The notes: a model not told the origin generated them from the sequence alone. Shown: positions 27,484-36,437, counted from the stretch's first letter. The stretch is DNA of 64,000 nucleotides from CAYNHZ01 sp964397445 (GCA_964397445.1 CAYNHZ010000001.1:1-64000), one strand, 5' to 3'. Numbers and translations: made by a program.

Positions 27484-28482
27484 ATGAAAACATTAAGACT
27501 AATACCTTTTCTCTTTCTTTCACTTTTTATCGTTGTTTCTTGTTCCAACAAAAACACCGACAAAAGCATATACTTACCAAGTATAAGTGGAAAAGCCGGA
27601 GATCTTTTAATAGTGATGGAAAAGCCTCAATGGGAGGGTGAAATCGGTTCAATATTGAGAGACAATCTAACTGCCGATTATCCGTTTTTGCCCCAAAAAG
27701 AGCCTATCTTCACCCTTTATAACTCACCTCACGGATCGTTTAAAGGGGGGTTTTTGGTTCATAGAAACATCTTAATATTGGATATATCGGAAGATGTTGA
27801 TACCTCCAAAGTCACAATAACAAATGATGTTTGGGCATCGCCACAGATAGTTGCGAGAATATATGCCAAAAACCAAGAAGATGCCATAAATCTCATTGAT
27901 TCGAATATTGGGCTAATCATCAATTCAATCGAACAAAAAGAGAGGGATAGGATCATAAACAACTCTAAAAAGTTTGAAGATTTGGGATTGAGAAAAATAG
28001 TTGAGAATAATTTTGGAGGATCACCTTATTTTACAAAAGATTACAGTGTCAAAAAAGCAACACCTGATTTTATATGGATTTCGCACGAAACCACCTATGT
28101 AAATCAAGGCATCCTTATGTATAAACTTCCATATAAAGATCTCTCGGAGATTGATGTTGATCTGATTATTCCACAGATTGACTCGGTTCTTGAAGCAAAT
28201 GTTCCTGGTATGAGAGATAATAGTTTTATGGTTATTGGAAATATGCTTAAACCGGGGATGAGCTACGTTCAATTCAAGAACAGAAATTTTGTTGAAATCA
28301 GGGGGCTGTGGGAACTTAAAAATGATTTTATGGGAGGCCCTTTTATTTGTCATATTTTCCCGGATAAAAGCAATGGATACCTTACTGTTATACAGGGATT
28401 TGTGTATGCTCCAAAATTTGATAAGCGAAACTATCTGAGATATGTGGAGTCAATTCTATATTCATTTGATTGGAAAAAATAA
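27484..28482 (+). CDS. DUF4837 lipoprotein
   Basis: The 332-residue protein has a lipobox FIVVSC (Cys20). Its SGKAGDLLIVMEKPQWEGEIG opening and paired repeats match the DUF4837 family, whose role is unknown to me. It lies 8 bases after rseP and ends the run that begins with the M23 gene. The position is conserved enough in my knowledge of Bacteroidales to suggest envelope maintenance, which is inference. Confidence 0.85.
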   Translation: MKTLRLIPFLFLSLFIVVSCSNKNTDKSIYLPSISGKAGDLLIVMEKPQWEGEIGSILRDNLTADYPFLPQKEPIFTLYNSPHGSFKGGFLVHRNILILDISEDVDTSKVTITNDVWASPQIVARIYAKNQEDAINLIDSNIGLIINSIEQKERDRIINNSKKFEDLGLRKIVENNFGGSPYFTKDYSVKKATPDFIWISHETTYVNQGILMYKLPYKDLSEIDVDLIIPQIDSVLEANVPGMRDNSFMVIGNMLKPGMSYVQFKNRNFVEIRGLWELKNDFMGGPFICHIFPDKSNGYLTVIQGFVYAPKFDKRNYLRYVESILYSFDWKK

Positions 28483-28501
28483 CATTTTTTTGCAATGAGA
28501 A

Positions 28502-28532
28502 TTTGTATCGTAAGAAAATATTTTTACCTTTG
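28502..28532 (+). promoter_or_regulatory. canonical promoter of tRNA-Glu and rpsT
   Basis: TTTG (28502-28505), 19 bases, then TACCTTTG (28525-28532). This is an exact Bacteroidota housekeeping promoter, reading into tRNA-Glu 40 bases downstream and then rpsT. Confidence 0.88.
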
Positions 28533-28572
28533 CACTCCCAAAATGAACAGCATTGTTTATAATGGGTAGTAT

Positions 28573-28644
28573 GGTGGGTTCGTCTAACGGTTAGGACTCA
28601 AGATTTTCATTCTTGCAATAGGGGTTCGATTCCCCTACCCACTA
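28573..28644 (+). tRNA. tRNA-Glu (anticodon TTC)
   Basis: The acceptor arms GGTGGGT and ACCCACT (with a G-T pair at the end), the D-arm, an anticodon loop with TTC and the T-loop TTCGATT are all visible. The discriminator is A and no CCA is encoded. It is co-transcribed with rpsT, 20 bases downstream. Confidence 0.94.
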
Positions 28645-28664
28645 CGAAATAAAAAATAATTATA

Positions 28665-28916
28665 ATGGCAAATCACGCATCAGCTGACAAGCGCAATCGC
28701 CAAAGCGAGACACGCAGATTGCATAATCGTTATTATGCGAAAACAACAAGAAACGCTATCAGAGCGTTGAGAAATACAACCGAAAAAGAAGCAGCAGTAG
28801 CTTTACTGCCAAAAGTTTCTTCTATGATAGACAGACTTGCAAAGATCAATGTAATACACAAAAACAAGGCAGCTAACCTTAAAAGCGGTATTTCAGTATT
28901 TGTAAATAATTTGTAA
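28665..28916 (+). CDS. rpsT: ribosomal protein S20
   Basis: The 83-residue basic helical protein (MANHASADKRNRQSETRRLHNRY opening region, RLAKINVIHKNKAANLKSG end) binds the 5' domain of 16S rRNA. It lies 20 bases behind tRNA-Glu under the same promoter and is followed by a strong terminator. Size and sequence are typical. Confidence 0.96.
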   Translation: MANHASADKRNRQSETRRLHNRYYAKTTRNAIRALRNTTEKEAAVALLPKVSSMIDRLAKINVIHKNKAANLKSGISVFVNNL

Positions 28917-28943
28917 GTTTTTACGTTTTAGTCCAAGACTTTT

Positions 28944-28977
28944 AAAAAACTTTCCTTGCTTTGGGAAAGTTTTTTTT
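28944..28977 (+). terminator. terminator after rpsT
   Basis: AAAAAACTTTCC (28944-28955) pairs with GGAAAGTTTTTT (28964-28975), with an 8-base loop and a T-run. The T-run directly abuts the radC ATG at 28978. Confidence 0.85.
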
Positions 28978-29673
28978 ATGTCATCAAATCTATCAATAAA
29001 AAAGTGGATTGGGGAAGAGCGACCGAGGGAAAAATTGATCCATAATGGTGCAGCCTCCCTATCTGTTCCGGAGTTATTAGCTATCCTTATAAGAACAGGA
29101 CACTCCGAAGGAAATGCAGTGGAAACATCGCGACAGTTACTTCTATCAGCAGAGAATTCTTTAAAAAATCTATCGAAATTTTCTATCGAAAAAATGTGTG
29201 ATACTAATGGAGTAGGGGTTGTAAAAGCGATATCTATAATTGCAGCATTTGAATTGGCCTCTCGACTCGCTTCAGAAATACCGGAAGAGATGCCAACAAT
29301 ATCTTCATCTGGTTCTGTTGTGAAAATCATTGCCCCATATATCAAAAATCTCGACTATGAAGAGTGTTGGGTATTATATCTAAACCGAGCAAACAAACTG
29401 ATATTCAAAGAGAAAATAAGTAAAGGAGGGATAAATGCTACAATAATAGATATCAGATTGATCATCAAAAGGGCAATAGAAAAGTTGGCCAGTGCTATAA
29501 TTATGGTGCATAACCACCCTTCAGGAAACCCTATCCCCGGAGAACAGGATAAAAAACAAACTAAAATATTAAAAGATGCAGCCTCTATGTTGGATATCTC
29601 TTTACTTGATCATATTATCATAGCCGGAAATAATTTTTACAGCTTTTCTGACGAAGGGATAAACATCAAGTAA
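28978..29673 (+). CDS. radC: RadC family JAB-domain protein
   Basis: The 231-residue protein has an N-terminal helix-hairpin-helix part (PREKLIHNGAASLSVPELLAILIRTG) and a C-terminal JAB/MPN domain with MVHNHPSGNPIPG, DKKQTK and LLDHIIIAG. These contain the HxH and Ser/Asp residues of the metalloprotease-type centre. Its cellular role is not established despite the name. The ATG follows the rpsT terminator T-run with no spacer and no ribosome-binding site, so expression relies on read-through or an unseen promoter. Confidence 0.93.
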   Translation: MSSNLSIKKWIGEERPREKLIHNGAASLSVPELLAILIRTGHSEGNAVETSRQLLLSAENSLKNLSKFSIEKMCDTNGVGVVKAISIIAAFELASRLASEIPEEMPTISSSGSVVKIIAPYIKNLDYEECWVLYLNRANKLIFKEKISKGGINATIIDIRLIIKRAIEKLASAIIMVHNHPSGNPIPGEQDKKQTKILKDAASMLDISLLDHIIIAGNNFYSFSDEGINIK

Positions 29674-29697
29674 CCTCGGATACATCCCAATTAATAT

Positions 29698-29728
29698 TTT
29701 GTATTAGAGAAAAATACAACTACCTTTG
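29698..29728 (+). promoter_or_regulatory. canonical promoter of upp
   Basis: TTTG (29698-29701), 19 bases, then TACCTTTG (29721-29728), 17 bases before the upp ATG. Confidence 0.85.
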
Positions 29729-29745
29729 GGCAAAATTATTTTACT

Positions 29746-30399
29746 ATGGAAATCATAAATCTATGCAGTTCCAACTCTGTCCTTAATCAATTTATTATTG
29801 AAATGAGAGATAATACTATCCAGAAAGATAGTATGAGATTTAGAAGAAATCTTGAAAGATTGGGAGAAATCTTTGCATATGAAGTAAGCAAGACATTGAA
29901 ATACAAATCTATTGATGTCAATACCCCCCTTGGTATTGCCACTTCCAATGCCATTGCAGATGAGATAGTCATTGCTTCAATTATGAGAGCAGGACTTCCC
30001 CTTCACAATGGGATCTTGAACTATTTTGATAAAGCACAGAATTCATTTGTTGCTGCGTACAGAAAATATGGAAAAGATAATAAATTTTCCATTCAGGTAG
30101 AATATGCAAGCTCCACGGATATTGATGGAAAAGTATTGATTCTTGCAGATACAATGATTGCTACAGGGGCATCTATTATTCTAACATACAGAAAATTATG
30201 TGAAAAAGGAGCACCTGACAGACTCCATATAGTAGGTGCAATAGCAAGTAAGGAGGGAGTAGATAATCTCGCCAAAAGTATTCCAAACGACAACACAACT
30301 TTATGGGTTGCTGCGATTGATGAAGAATTGACTAATAAATCGTTTATTATACCAGGTCTTGGAGATGCCGGTGATTTAGCATACGGCACAAAATTGTAA
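29746..30399 (+). CDS. upp: uracil phosphoribosyltransferase
   Basis: The 217-residue salvage enzyme makes UMP from uracil and PRPP. The PRPP loop is VLILADTMIATGASI, SIMRAGLPLHNGIL lies earlier, and the uracil-binding end is IIPGLGDAGDLAYGT, all diagnostic. It is expressed from its own canonical promoter and is convergent with rpoN, whose stop codon directly abuts. Confidence 0.95.
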   Translation: MEIINLCSSNSVLNQFIIEMRDNTIQKDSMRFRRNLERLGEIFAYEVSKTLKYKSIDVNTPLGIATSNAIADEIVIASIMRAGLPLHNGILNYFDKAQNSFVAAYRKYGKDNKFSIQVEYASSTDIDGKVLILADTMIATGASIILTYRKLCEKGAPDRLHIVGAIASKEGVDNLAKSIPNDNTTLWVAAIDEELTNKSFIIPGLGDAGDLAYGTKL

Positions 30400-31809
30400 C
30401 TAAATCTCTTTTCTCAATCTTGCGATAGGGAGGTTGAGTTGTTCCCTATATTTTGCAACTGTACGGCGAGCCACTTTATATCCCTTTTCTGAAAGGACCG
30501 ATACCAACTCCTCATCAGTAAGGGGTTTACGCTTATCTTCTGCCTCAATACTTTCAGATAGAACTTTCTTAATCTCTCGTGTCGACACCTCTTCGCCATT
30601 CTCCGTCATAAGACCCTCTGAGAAGAAATACTTCAACGGATAGATTCCAAAATGGGTCTGAATGTATTTGCAATTTACAACCCTTGAGATTGTTGATATA
30701 TCAAGTCCGGTCCTCTCGGCTATATTCTTTAAAACCATCGGTCTTAACTTAGTCTCATCTCCATCAATAAAATACTCCCTTTGGAACTGTAAAATCGCAT
30801 TCATGGTGTTTTGCAAAGTATTTTGCCGTTGCTTTATAGCCTCAACAAACCATTTTGCCGAATCCAATTTTTGCTTCACAAATGTGGCTGCCTCCTTACC
30901 TGAACGGGAAGAGGCATTTGATGATGCCAACAACATATCGGCATAACGTTTATTGATTCTCAACTCAGGAACCGAAAATTTCGGCATAGTCAAAATCAGC
31001 TCGCCATCTTTGGTCTCTAAGATAAAATCCGGGATAACTTGCTGTGCTTGTTCTACATAAGAATCATCTATCTGACCTCCAGGACGGGGATTAAGGTGGA
31101 TAATTTCATCTATTGCCCCCTTCAACTCCTCCTCTGAGATAGACATTTTTGACATAATCTTGTCATAATGCTTCTTTGTAAATTCGGTAAAAAAGTCGGA
31201 CAATATCGTCTCTGCGTTTTTTTGAGTTGGCGATTCTGCTTTCGAATGTATTTGCAATAACAGGCACTCCCTAAGATCCCTCGCCCCTATCCCTACAGGT
31301 TCAAACTCTTGTATTTTTTTGAGAATAGCCTCAACCTTATCGATAGTAGTCTCAATATTCAACCTAAAGGCAATATCATCTGTGAGTGATTCCAAATCTC
31401 GTCTCAAATATCCGTCGTCATCAAGACTTCCGATAATAAAAACCGCAATCTTTTTGTCATCACCTCTTAAATCACTATATCCGAGTTGCATCTCGAGATT
31501 TTGTTGAAAACTCTCTCTTACCGAAAAGGTGTTGTATTGCGGCTTAAGATCTTTTCCCTGGTTATTAACATAAAGTTTGTAAGAGGGGGTTTGATCATCG
31601 GTGGAATAATCACTTAGTGAGACATTTTTAGGTGCACTATCATCGTCTGCATCACTATTTGAAACCTCATCAAGTACGGGATTTTCCTCCAATTCTTTTT
31701 TAATCCTCTGCTCAAGCTCAAGAGTAGGCAGCTCTAACAGCTTGATTGTCTGTATTTGGAGAGGAGAAAGCCCCTGTTGTAACTTCTGTTGTAAACCTTG
31801 TTTTAGCAT
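30400..31809 (-). CDS. rpoN: RNA polymerase sigma-54 factor
   Basis: The 469-residue protein has a Gln-rich region I (LKQGLQQKLQQGLSPLQIQTIKLLELP), an acidic region II, core-binding and helix-turn-helix parts, and the RpoN box ARRTVAKYRE near the C-terminus. It directs activator-dependent transcription at -24/-12 promoters. I start at ATG 31809. A TTG at 31821 would add four residues but overlaps the -7 box (31819-31826). No sigma-54 activator is seen in this window. Confidence 0.95.
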   Translation of the reverse strand: MLKQGLQQKLQQGLSPLQIQTIKLLELPTLELEQRIKKELEENPVLDEVSNSDADDDSAPKNVSLSDYSTDDQTPSYKLYVNNQGKDLKPQYNTFSVRESFQQNLEMQLGYSDLRGDDKKIAVFIIGSLDDDGYLRRDLESLTDDIAFRLNIETTIDKVEAILKKIQEFEPVGIGARDLRECLLLQIHSKAESPTQKNAETILSDFFTEFTKKHYDKIMSKMSISEEELKGAIDEIIHLNPRPGGQIDDSYVEQAQQVIPDFILETKDGELILTMPKFSVPELRINKRYADMLLASSNASSRSGKEAATFVKQKLDSAKWFVEAIKQRQNTLQNTMNAILQFQREYFIDGDETKLRPMVLKNIAERTGLDISTISRVVNCKYIQTHFGIYPLKYFFSEGLMTENGEEVSTREIKKVLSESIEAEDKRKPLTDEELVSVLSEKGYKVARRTVAKYREQLNLPIARLRKEI

Positions 31810-31818
31810 ATTAGAATA

Positions 31819-31844
31819 CAAATATAAGATATTTTTTAACTTTG
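31819..31844. promoter_or_regulatory. compact divergent promoters of rpoN and glsA
   Basis: Minus-strand TATATTTG (31819-31826) serves rpoN and plus-strand TAACTTTG (31837-31844) serves glsA, with only 10 bases between them. The rpoN start codon lies about 9 bases past its box, giving a leader of roughly 5 bases or less. Confidence 0.55.
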
Positions 31845-31866
31845 CAAAGCACTAAATACTACCCCT

Positions 31867-32706
31867 ATGTCCGGAAAAGAGGAAATATTATCCATAGACA
31901 TTGAAAATATTATAAAAATCAAAAGCGGTAAACACACCTTACCAATTCCTCGATTTGTTTTCAACTATATAAAACGGGTTATTCACCAAGATGAGATTAA
32001 CGATATTCTCAGAAATAATCACCATCTACAAGGAATAGAATTTGCAAAAGGGGCACTTAAAGAGATGAATATCAAATACAATGTTCATTGCAATTACCCT
32101 ATTGACAAGTCAAAACGATATATTTTTGTCTCAAATCATCCCCTCGGGGGGCTTGATGGACTGGTCCTCATCGCCTATATAGGATCCACTTTTGGAAGTG
32201 TGAAATTTGTTGTCAATGATTTGCTTATGAATATTAAGCCCCTCTCTCCCATATTTATTCCTATAAATAAATATGGAAAGATGAGTCATAACTATGCCTC
32301 AATGATCAATGACACTTTCGCCTCTGATGAGCAGATATTGTACTTTCCTGCAGGGATATGTTCAAGAATGATTAATGGTATAATCCAAGACACCGAATGG
32401 AAAAAGACATTTCTCACTAAGGCAATAGAGAGTAATCGTGATATTGTACCGATTTATTTCTCAGGGAGTAATACTAAGTTTTTCTACAGACTTGCAAAAA
32501 TTAGGAAGTTTTTTGGAATAAAGTTTAACATTGAAACATTTTATCTCCCTGACGAAATGTTCAAACAAAAAAACAGTATCTTTGATCTATATATTGGAGA
32601 AAACATACCAATTTCTACTATTGATAATTCAAAATCCATTAAAGAGTGGACAAATTTTATCAGAAATAAATGTTATGAAATCTCCAAAAAGATAAATAAT
32701 CAATAA
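31867..32706 (+). CDS. glsA: GlsA-like O-acyltransferase (glycine lipid synthesis)
   Basis: The 279-residue PlsC-superfamily acyltransferase has SNHPLGGLDGLVL as active-site block I (His with Asp six residues on, against the usual HX4D), and FIPINKYGK and YFPAGICSRM as later blocks. Together with the next gene it matches the glsB/glsA pair of Bacteroides thetaiotaomicron, where GlsA acylates N-acyl-glycine lipids to the diacylated glycine (flavolipin-type) form. The pair assignment rests on family and order. Gene order here is glsA-glsB with a 17-base gap. Confidence 0.85.
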   Translation: MSGKEEILSIDIENIIKIKSGKHTLPIPRFVFNYIKRVIHQDEINDILRNNHHLQGIEFAKGALKEMNIKYNVHCNYPIDKSKRYIFVSNHPLGGLDGLVLIAYIGSTFGSVKFVVNDLLMNIKPLSPIFIPINKYGKMSHNYASMINDTFASDEQILYFPAGICSRMINGIIQDTEWKKTFLTKAIESNRDIVPIYFSGSNTKFFYRLAKIRKFFGIKFNIETFYLPDEMFKQKNSIFDLYIGENIPISTIDNSKSIKEWTNFIRNKCYEISKKINNQ

Positions 32707-32723
32707 TTCAAATCTTCATCAAT

Positions 32724-33692
32724 ATGAAACCCGTTATAAAGCCTGTCGATAGAAACCTTATTCTAAACGAACTGACTTCAGACAAGTATATTAGGAATAC
32801 AAGAAAAGGTGAAAATGAATTATATGAGGTAACTGCTGAGGACTCCCCTAATATTATGAGGGAGATTGGCCGTCTTAGGGAGATCTCTTTTAGATTAGCA
32901 GGGGGCGGAACCGGTAAATCTACAGATATCGACCCATTTGACACCGATGAACACTATCCTTATAAACAGCTAATAGTCTGGGATCCGCACGATGAAGAGA
33001 TACTCGGTGGATACCGTTATATTTTGTGCGGAGGGATTGATCCAAATAAAATGGCAACTAAAGAGTTGTTCTCATTTTCTCAAAAGTTTATTGATGAATA
33101 TCTCCCTTTTACAATCGAGCTTGGAAGATCTTTTATTCAACCCAATTATCAAGGGACAAACATTAAAAGAAAAGGGCTCTACTCTTTGGATAATTTATGG
33201 GATGGACTTGGAGCTTTGATGGTAAAATATGATAATTATAAATATTTCTTCGGAAAGGTAACAATGTATACATCATACAATTACAAGGCAAGAAATACTT
33301 TGCTTCACTTTTTGAACAAATATTTCTCTGATTCTGATAAATTGGTAGTTCCCATCAAACCTATTGATTATGATGCCGAGAATAAATACTTCGTAGAGCT
33401 ATTTGAAAATCTCGAATATAAAGAGGCCTATAAAGTGCTCTCAAAAGAGATTAAAAATAATGGGGAGTTTATACCTCCGCTTATCAATTCATATATGAAT
33501 CTATCACCCTCAATGAAAGTCTTCGGAACAGCTATCAACGATGGATTCGGCGGAGTTGAAGAAACTGGTATATTGGTAAATATCAAAGATATATACCCTG
33601 AAAAAGTAGAACGCCATCTAAAGCCGGTTCAATTCCTTATCCAATCAATGGCGATGAGATTTAGACCTAGATGGTGGAGAAAGACTCTCTAA
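32724..33692 (+). CDS. glsB: GlsB-like N-acyltransferase (glycine lipid synthesis)
   Basis: The 322-residue GNAT-like enzyme of the hemolysin/OlsB type has IMREIGRLREISFRLAGGG, YPYKQLIVWDPHDEEILGGYRYI and ELGRSFIQPNYQ, the ELGR block typical of this family. It is expected to N-acylate glycine using an acyl donor, the first step of glycine-lipid formation. It overlaps the convergent SPOR-domain gene by 26 bases at the 3' ends. Confidence 0.85.
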   Translation: MKPVIKPVDRNLILNELTSDKYIRNTRKGENELYEVTAEDSPNIMREIGRLREISFRLAGGGTGKSTDIDPFDTDEHYPYKQLIVWDPHDEEILGGYRYILCGGIDPNKMATKELFSFSQKFIDEYLPFTIELGRSFIQPNYQGTNIKRKGLYSLDNLWDGLGALMVKYDNYKYFFGKVTMYTSYNYKARNTLLHFLNKYFSDSDKLVVPIKPIDYDAENKYFVELFENLEYKEAYKVLSKEIKNNGEFIPPLINSYMNLSPSMKVFGTAINDGFGGVEETGILVNIKDIYPEKVERHLKPVQFLIQSMAMRFRPRWWRKTL

Positions 33693-34116
33693 CGATAAAT
33701 GCAGATGGATACTCTGCCTTTATCTGATTAAGAAAGCGCATAGCATCCGATTTTGTTCTAAAATCGCCGACGGTAACTTTGAAATAGGGATTTACATACA
33801 CCCTGTAAACAGGGATATCCGGATATTGTTTTGAAAAATTGAAGACAATTTGCTCTGATACATTTCTTGCATTTTGACTGTTGTCGAAGAATATTCGAAG
33901 TCTAAACCCTGTTGTTCTTCTTTTTTTATTCTTCTCAATCTGCTTATTCATAGCGAGATTAAGAGAGTCTGAAGAAGAGACGCTCTTACCGAGAGAGTTT
34001 ATCAATTTTTGGTATGTCAAAGTATCCCTAACAACAACTACTGTAGTATCTTGCCCCCTAAGACCTATTGAGGCAAACAAAAATCCTATAATTAATACAA
34101 TTGATGCTCTATTCAT
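33667..34116 (-). CDS. SPOR-domain secreted protein
   Basis: The 149-residue protein has a signal peptide (cleavage after GLRGQ, about residue 21), a short Lys/Arg-rich middle and a C-terminal SPOR domain (FRLRIFFDNSQNARNVSEQI to FIVRESFSTI) with the repeat element YRVYVNPYFKVTVGDFRTKSDA. SPOR domains bind denuded glycan strands of septal peptidoglycan. It converges with glsB and lies 21 bases after the LEA-type lipoprotein gene, probably in the same transcript. Confidence 0.88.
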   Translation of the reverse strand: MNRASIVLIIGFLFASIGLRGQDTTVVVVRDTLTYQKLINSLGKSVSSSDSLNLAMNKQIEKNKKRRTTGFRLRIFFDNSQNARNVSEQIVFNFSKQYPDIPVYRVYVNPYFKVTVGDFRTKSDAMRFLNQIKAEYPSAFIVRESFSTI

Positions 34117-34137
34117 TTTCTAAAATTAACAAATTAT

Positions 34138-34605
34138 CTATCTAAATCTCTTAATAACTTTGTTTAGAGGTACATTTTTAAACTTATACACCTTCCTTTT
34201 TCCATTGTCAGATCTCAACGCTATCTTGCAAGTAATCATAAAATCGTCTACTTTCCAGCTCTTTATGTTCAATCCTGTAGAGAGAAGCGTTAAGGGGTCA
34301 TCTATTGTAATAAAAACGGTAGCAGGGACCCCCCCTTTAAATCGAGGAGCTACCGAAGGAATATCTGAAATGTGAAAATCTGCAAATATTCTCTCTTTTT
34401 TAAATAAAGACCCTTCAAATGTTGTCAAAAAAACTGTTGTGTTAAGGGGGTTATCAACTTCCACTTCAAATCCTACTGTGGCCTTTGATGTACTTTCAAG
34501 CTTGAAAGAGATCAATTTAACACCATTAACTTCAACATCTTTGTAATAATTACAACTACTGAAAAGTATTAGGGAGAATAATAATAAAACGGTAAATCGC
34601 TTCAT
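34138..34605 (-). CDS. LEA type 2-like lipoprotein
   Basis: The 155-residue protein has a lipobox ILFSSC (Cys18). Its FKLESTSKATVGFEVEVDNPLNTTVFL segment with the following beta strands resembles the LEA14/WHy immunoglobulin-like fold. The function is unknown, probably a small periplasmic-facing lipoprotein. I chose ATG 34605 (MKRFTVLLLF). The longer frame to 34698 would overlap miaB and destroy the signal sequence. Confidence 0.75.
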   Translation of the reverse strand: MKRFTVLLLFSLILFSSCNYYKDVEVNGVKLISFKLESTSKATVGFEVEVDNPLNTTVFLTTFEGSLFKKERIFADFHISDIPSVAPRFKGGVPATVFITIDDPLTLLSTGLNIKSWKVDDFMITCKIALRSDNGKRKVYKFKNVPLNKVIKRFR

Positions 34606-34622
34606 AAATAAATTGTTTGATT

Positions 34623-34650
34623 TGCAAAGATATAAAAACTTATCTTTGCA
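34623..34650. promoter_or_regulatory. symmetric divergent promoters of the LEA lipoprotein gene and miaB
   Basis: A 10-bp inverted repeat, TGCAAAGATA (34623-34632) and TATCTTTGCA (34641-34650), is separated by 8 bases. Each arm carries a -7 box TATCTTTG pointing outwards. The miaB ATG lies 9 bases past its box, so the leader is only a few bases. Confidence 0.65.
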
Positions 34651-34656
34651 GTTGCT

Positions 34657-35991
34657 ATGACAAAGAATAAAGTATTTATTGAAACATATGGCTGTCAAAT
34701 GAATGTATATGACAGTGAAGTGGTCCTTTCCATTTTAGAGAAAGACAATTATTCAATCTGCAACTCAATAGAAGAGGCAGATCTAATTTTGGTGAACACT
34801 TGCTCTATACGGGAAAATGCCGAACAAAGGGTGTGGGGAAGGCTTGACAGATTTTTACAAGAGAAGAAGAAAAGAGATCATATTACCGTAGGGGTACTTG
34901 GGTGTATGGCAGAAAGACTTAAAGAGGAGCTCTTAAAACACCCTGCTGTAGATTTAGTTGCAGGACCTGATTCTTACCGGGATCTTCCAAGACTTATACG
35001 GATGCTCTCCGAAGGGGACAAGCAGATTAACACTATCCTCTCAAGTGAAGAGACCTATGCAGATATCTCTCCTGTTAGGATGGATAAAAACGGAGTGACC
35101 TCTTTTATCTCAATAATGAGGGGGTGCAATAATATGTGTACCTACTGCATTGTTCCCTATGTAAGGGGGAGGGAGAGAAGCAGGGATCCCAACACAATCG
35201 TTAATGAAGCTAAAAACCTTTATAATCAAGGATATAGAGAGGTTAATCTGCTCGGACAAAATGTCGATTCCTACCTTTGGCGAGATCCAAATAATCCCAC
35301 AAATACTGTTTCTTTTGCTCAACTCATAGAGTTGGTTGCCCTTATAGCTTCTGATCTGAGGGTAAGATTTTCAACCTCGCACCCAAAAGATATGAGTAAT
35401 GGTGTCCTCTATTCTATGGCACTCTATCCAAATATCTGCACACATATCCACCTGCCGGTACAGTCAGGAAGCGACAAGATGTTGTTGAAAATGAATAGAA
35501 AATACACTCGAAGTTTATTTTTGGAAAGGGTTGCTAAAATCAGAGAGGTTATCCCAAATGTTTGTATAACTACCGATATAATCGCCGGCTTTTGTTCTGA
35601 AACTGAGGAGGATCACAAAGAAACACTCTCTTTGATGGAGGAGGTTATATTTGATGGTGCCTTTATGTTCCAATATTCTCAAAGGCCCAATACAAAAGCA
35701 GCCAAAAGTTTTGAAGATGATGTCCCTACCGAAATAAAGACAAAAAGGCTTAATGAAATAATAGAGTTACAAAACAAACACTCATTGATCTCCAATCAAA
35801 AATCAATTGGAGAGGTATTTGATGTTCTAATAGAAGGGGTCTCCAAACGGAAAAAAGATGAATTCTTTGGTAGAACATCAGGAAATAAAGTTTGCGTATT
35901 CCCTGCTGGGAGTCACAAGATAGGAGAATATGTAAACATACTTATAGAAAGCTGTACATCAGCTACTTTAATTGGCAGAATTATTAAATAA
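34657..35991 (+). CDS. miaB: tRNA 2-methylthio-N6-dimethylallyladenosine synthase
   Basis: The 444-residue radical-SAM methylthiotransferase modifies A37 of tRNAs. The N-terminal cluster Cys13 lies in ETYGCQMN, with further Cys in LVNTCSIRE and GVLGCMAERL. The SAM cluster is RGCNNMCTYCIVPYVRG, and a TRAM domain ends the protein. All six cysteines are present. It is followed 7 bases later by the OsmC-family gene. Confidence 0.97.
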   Translation: MTKNKVFIETYGCQMNVYDSEVVLSILEKDNYSICNSIEEADLILVNTCSIRENAEQRVWGRLDRFLQEKKKRDHITVGVLGCMAERLKEELLKHPAVDLVAGPDSYRDLPRLIRMLSEGDKQINTILSSEETYADISPVRMDKNGVTSFISIMRGCNNMCTYCIVPYVRGRERSRDPNTIVNEAKNLYNQGYREVNLLGQNVDSYLWRDPNNPTNTVSFAQLIELVALIASDLRVRFSTSHPKDMSNGVLYSMALYPNICTHIHLPVQSGSDKMLLKMNRKYTRSLFLERVAKIREVIPNVCITTDIIAGFCSETEEDHKETLSLMEEVIFDGAFMFQYSQRPNTKAAKSFEDDVPTEIKTKRLNEIIELQNKHSLISNQKSIGEVFDVLIEGVSKRKKDEFFGRTSGNKVCVFPAGSHKIGEYVNILIESCTSATLIGRIIK

Positions 35992-35998
35992 TAGAATT

Positions 35999-36406
35999 AT
36001 GACAAAAATGAGAACTACCTATTTAGGTAACCTTCGCACAGAGATTGAACATCTTCAATCAGGAAATAAGATTATAACAGATGCACCTTTGGATAATAAT
36101 GGGAAAGGTGAATACTTCTCCCCAACAGATATTTTTTCATCCTCTTTAGGATCTTGTATGTTGACAATTATGGGAATGTCCGCAAATTCTTATGGTTTCT
36201 CCATCGACGGCACAACATTAGAGATTGAAAAAATTATGGTTGCTAATCCAAGGAGGGTTGGTGAAATCATTATTACTTTCAATTTTCCTAAAGGAAGCAA
36301 CTTTACAGAGAAAGAGAAAAGGCTTATTGAATCGGCTGCAAGAACCTGCCCGGTAGCCAATAGCCTTCATCCGGATATCAAGAAAACTATTAATTTCAAC
36401 TATTAG
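35999..36406 (+). CDS. OsmC family protein
   Basis: The 135-residue protein has the two redox cysteines of the family, in LGSCMLTIMGM and RTCPVANSLHP. OsmC/Ohr proteins reduce organic hydroperoxides, although many Bacteroidota members lack a tested substrate. I chose ATG 35999 (MTKMRTTYLG) instead of an earlier ATG at 35972 inside miaB. It is probably co-transcribed with miaB. Confidence 0.88.
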   Translation: MTKMRTTYLGNLRTEIEHLQSGNKIITDAPLDNNGKGEYFSPTDIFSSSLGSCMLTIMGMSANSYGFSIDGTTLEIEKIMVANPRRVGEIIITFNFPKGSNFTEKEKRLIESAARTCPVANSLHPDIKKTINFNY

Positions 36407-36437
36407 AAATTTTAAATTTTCTAAATAAGATTTCAAT

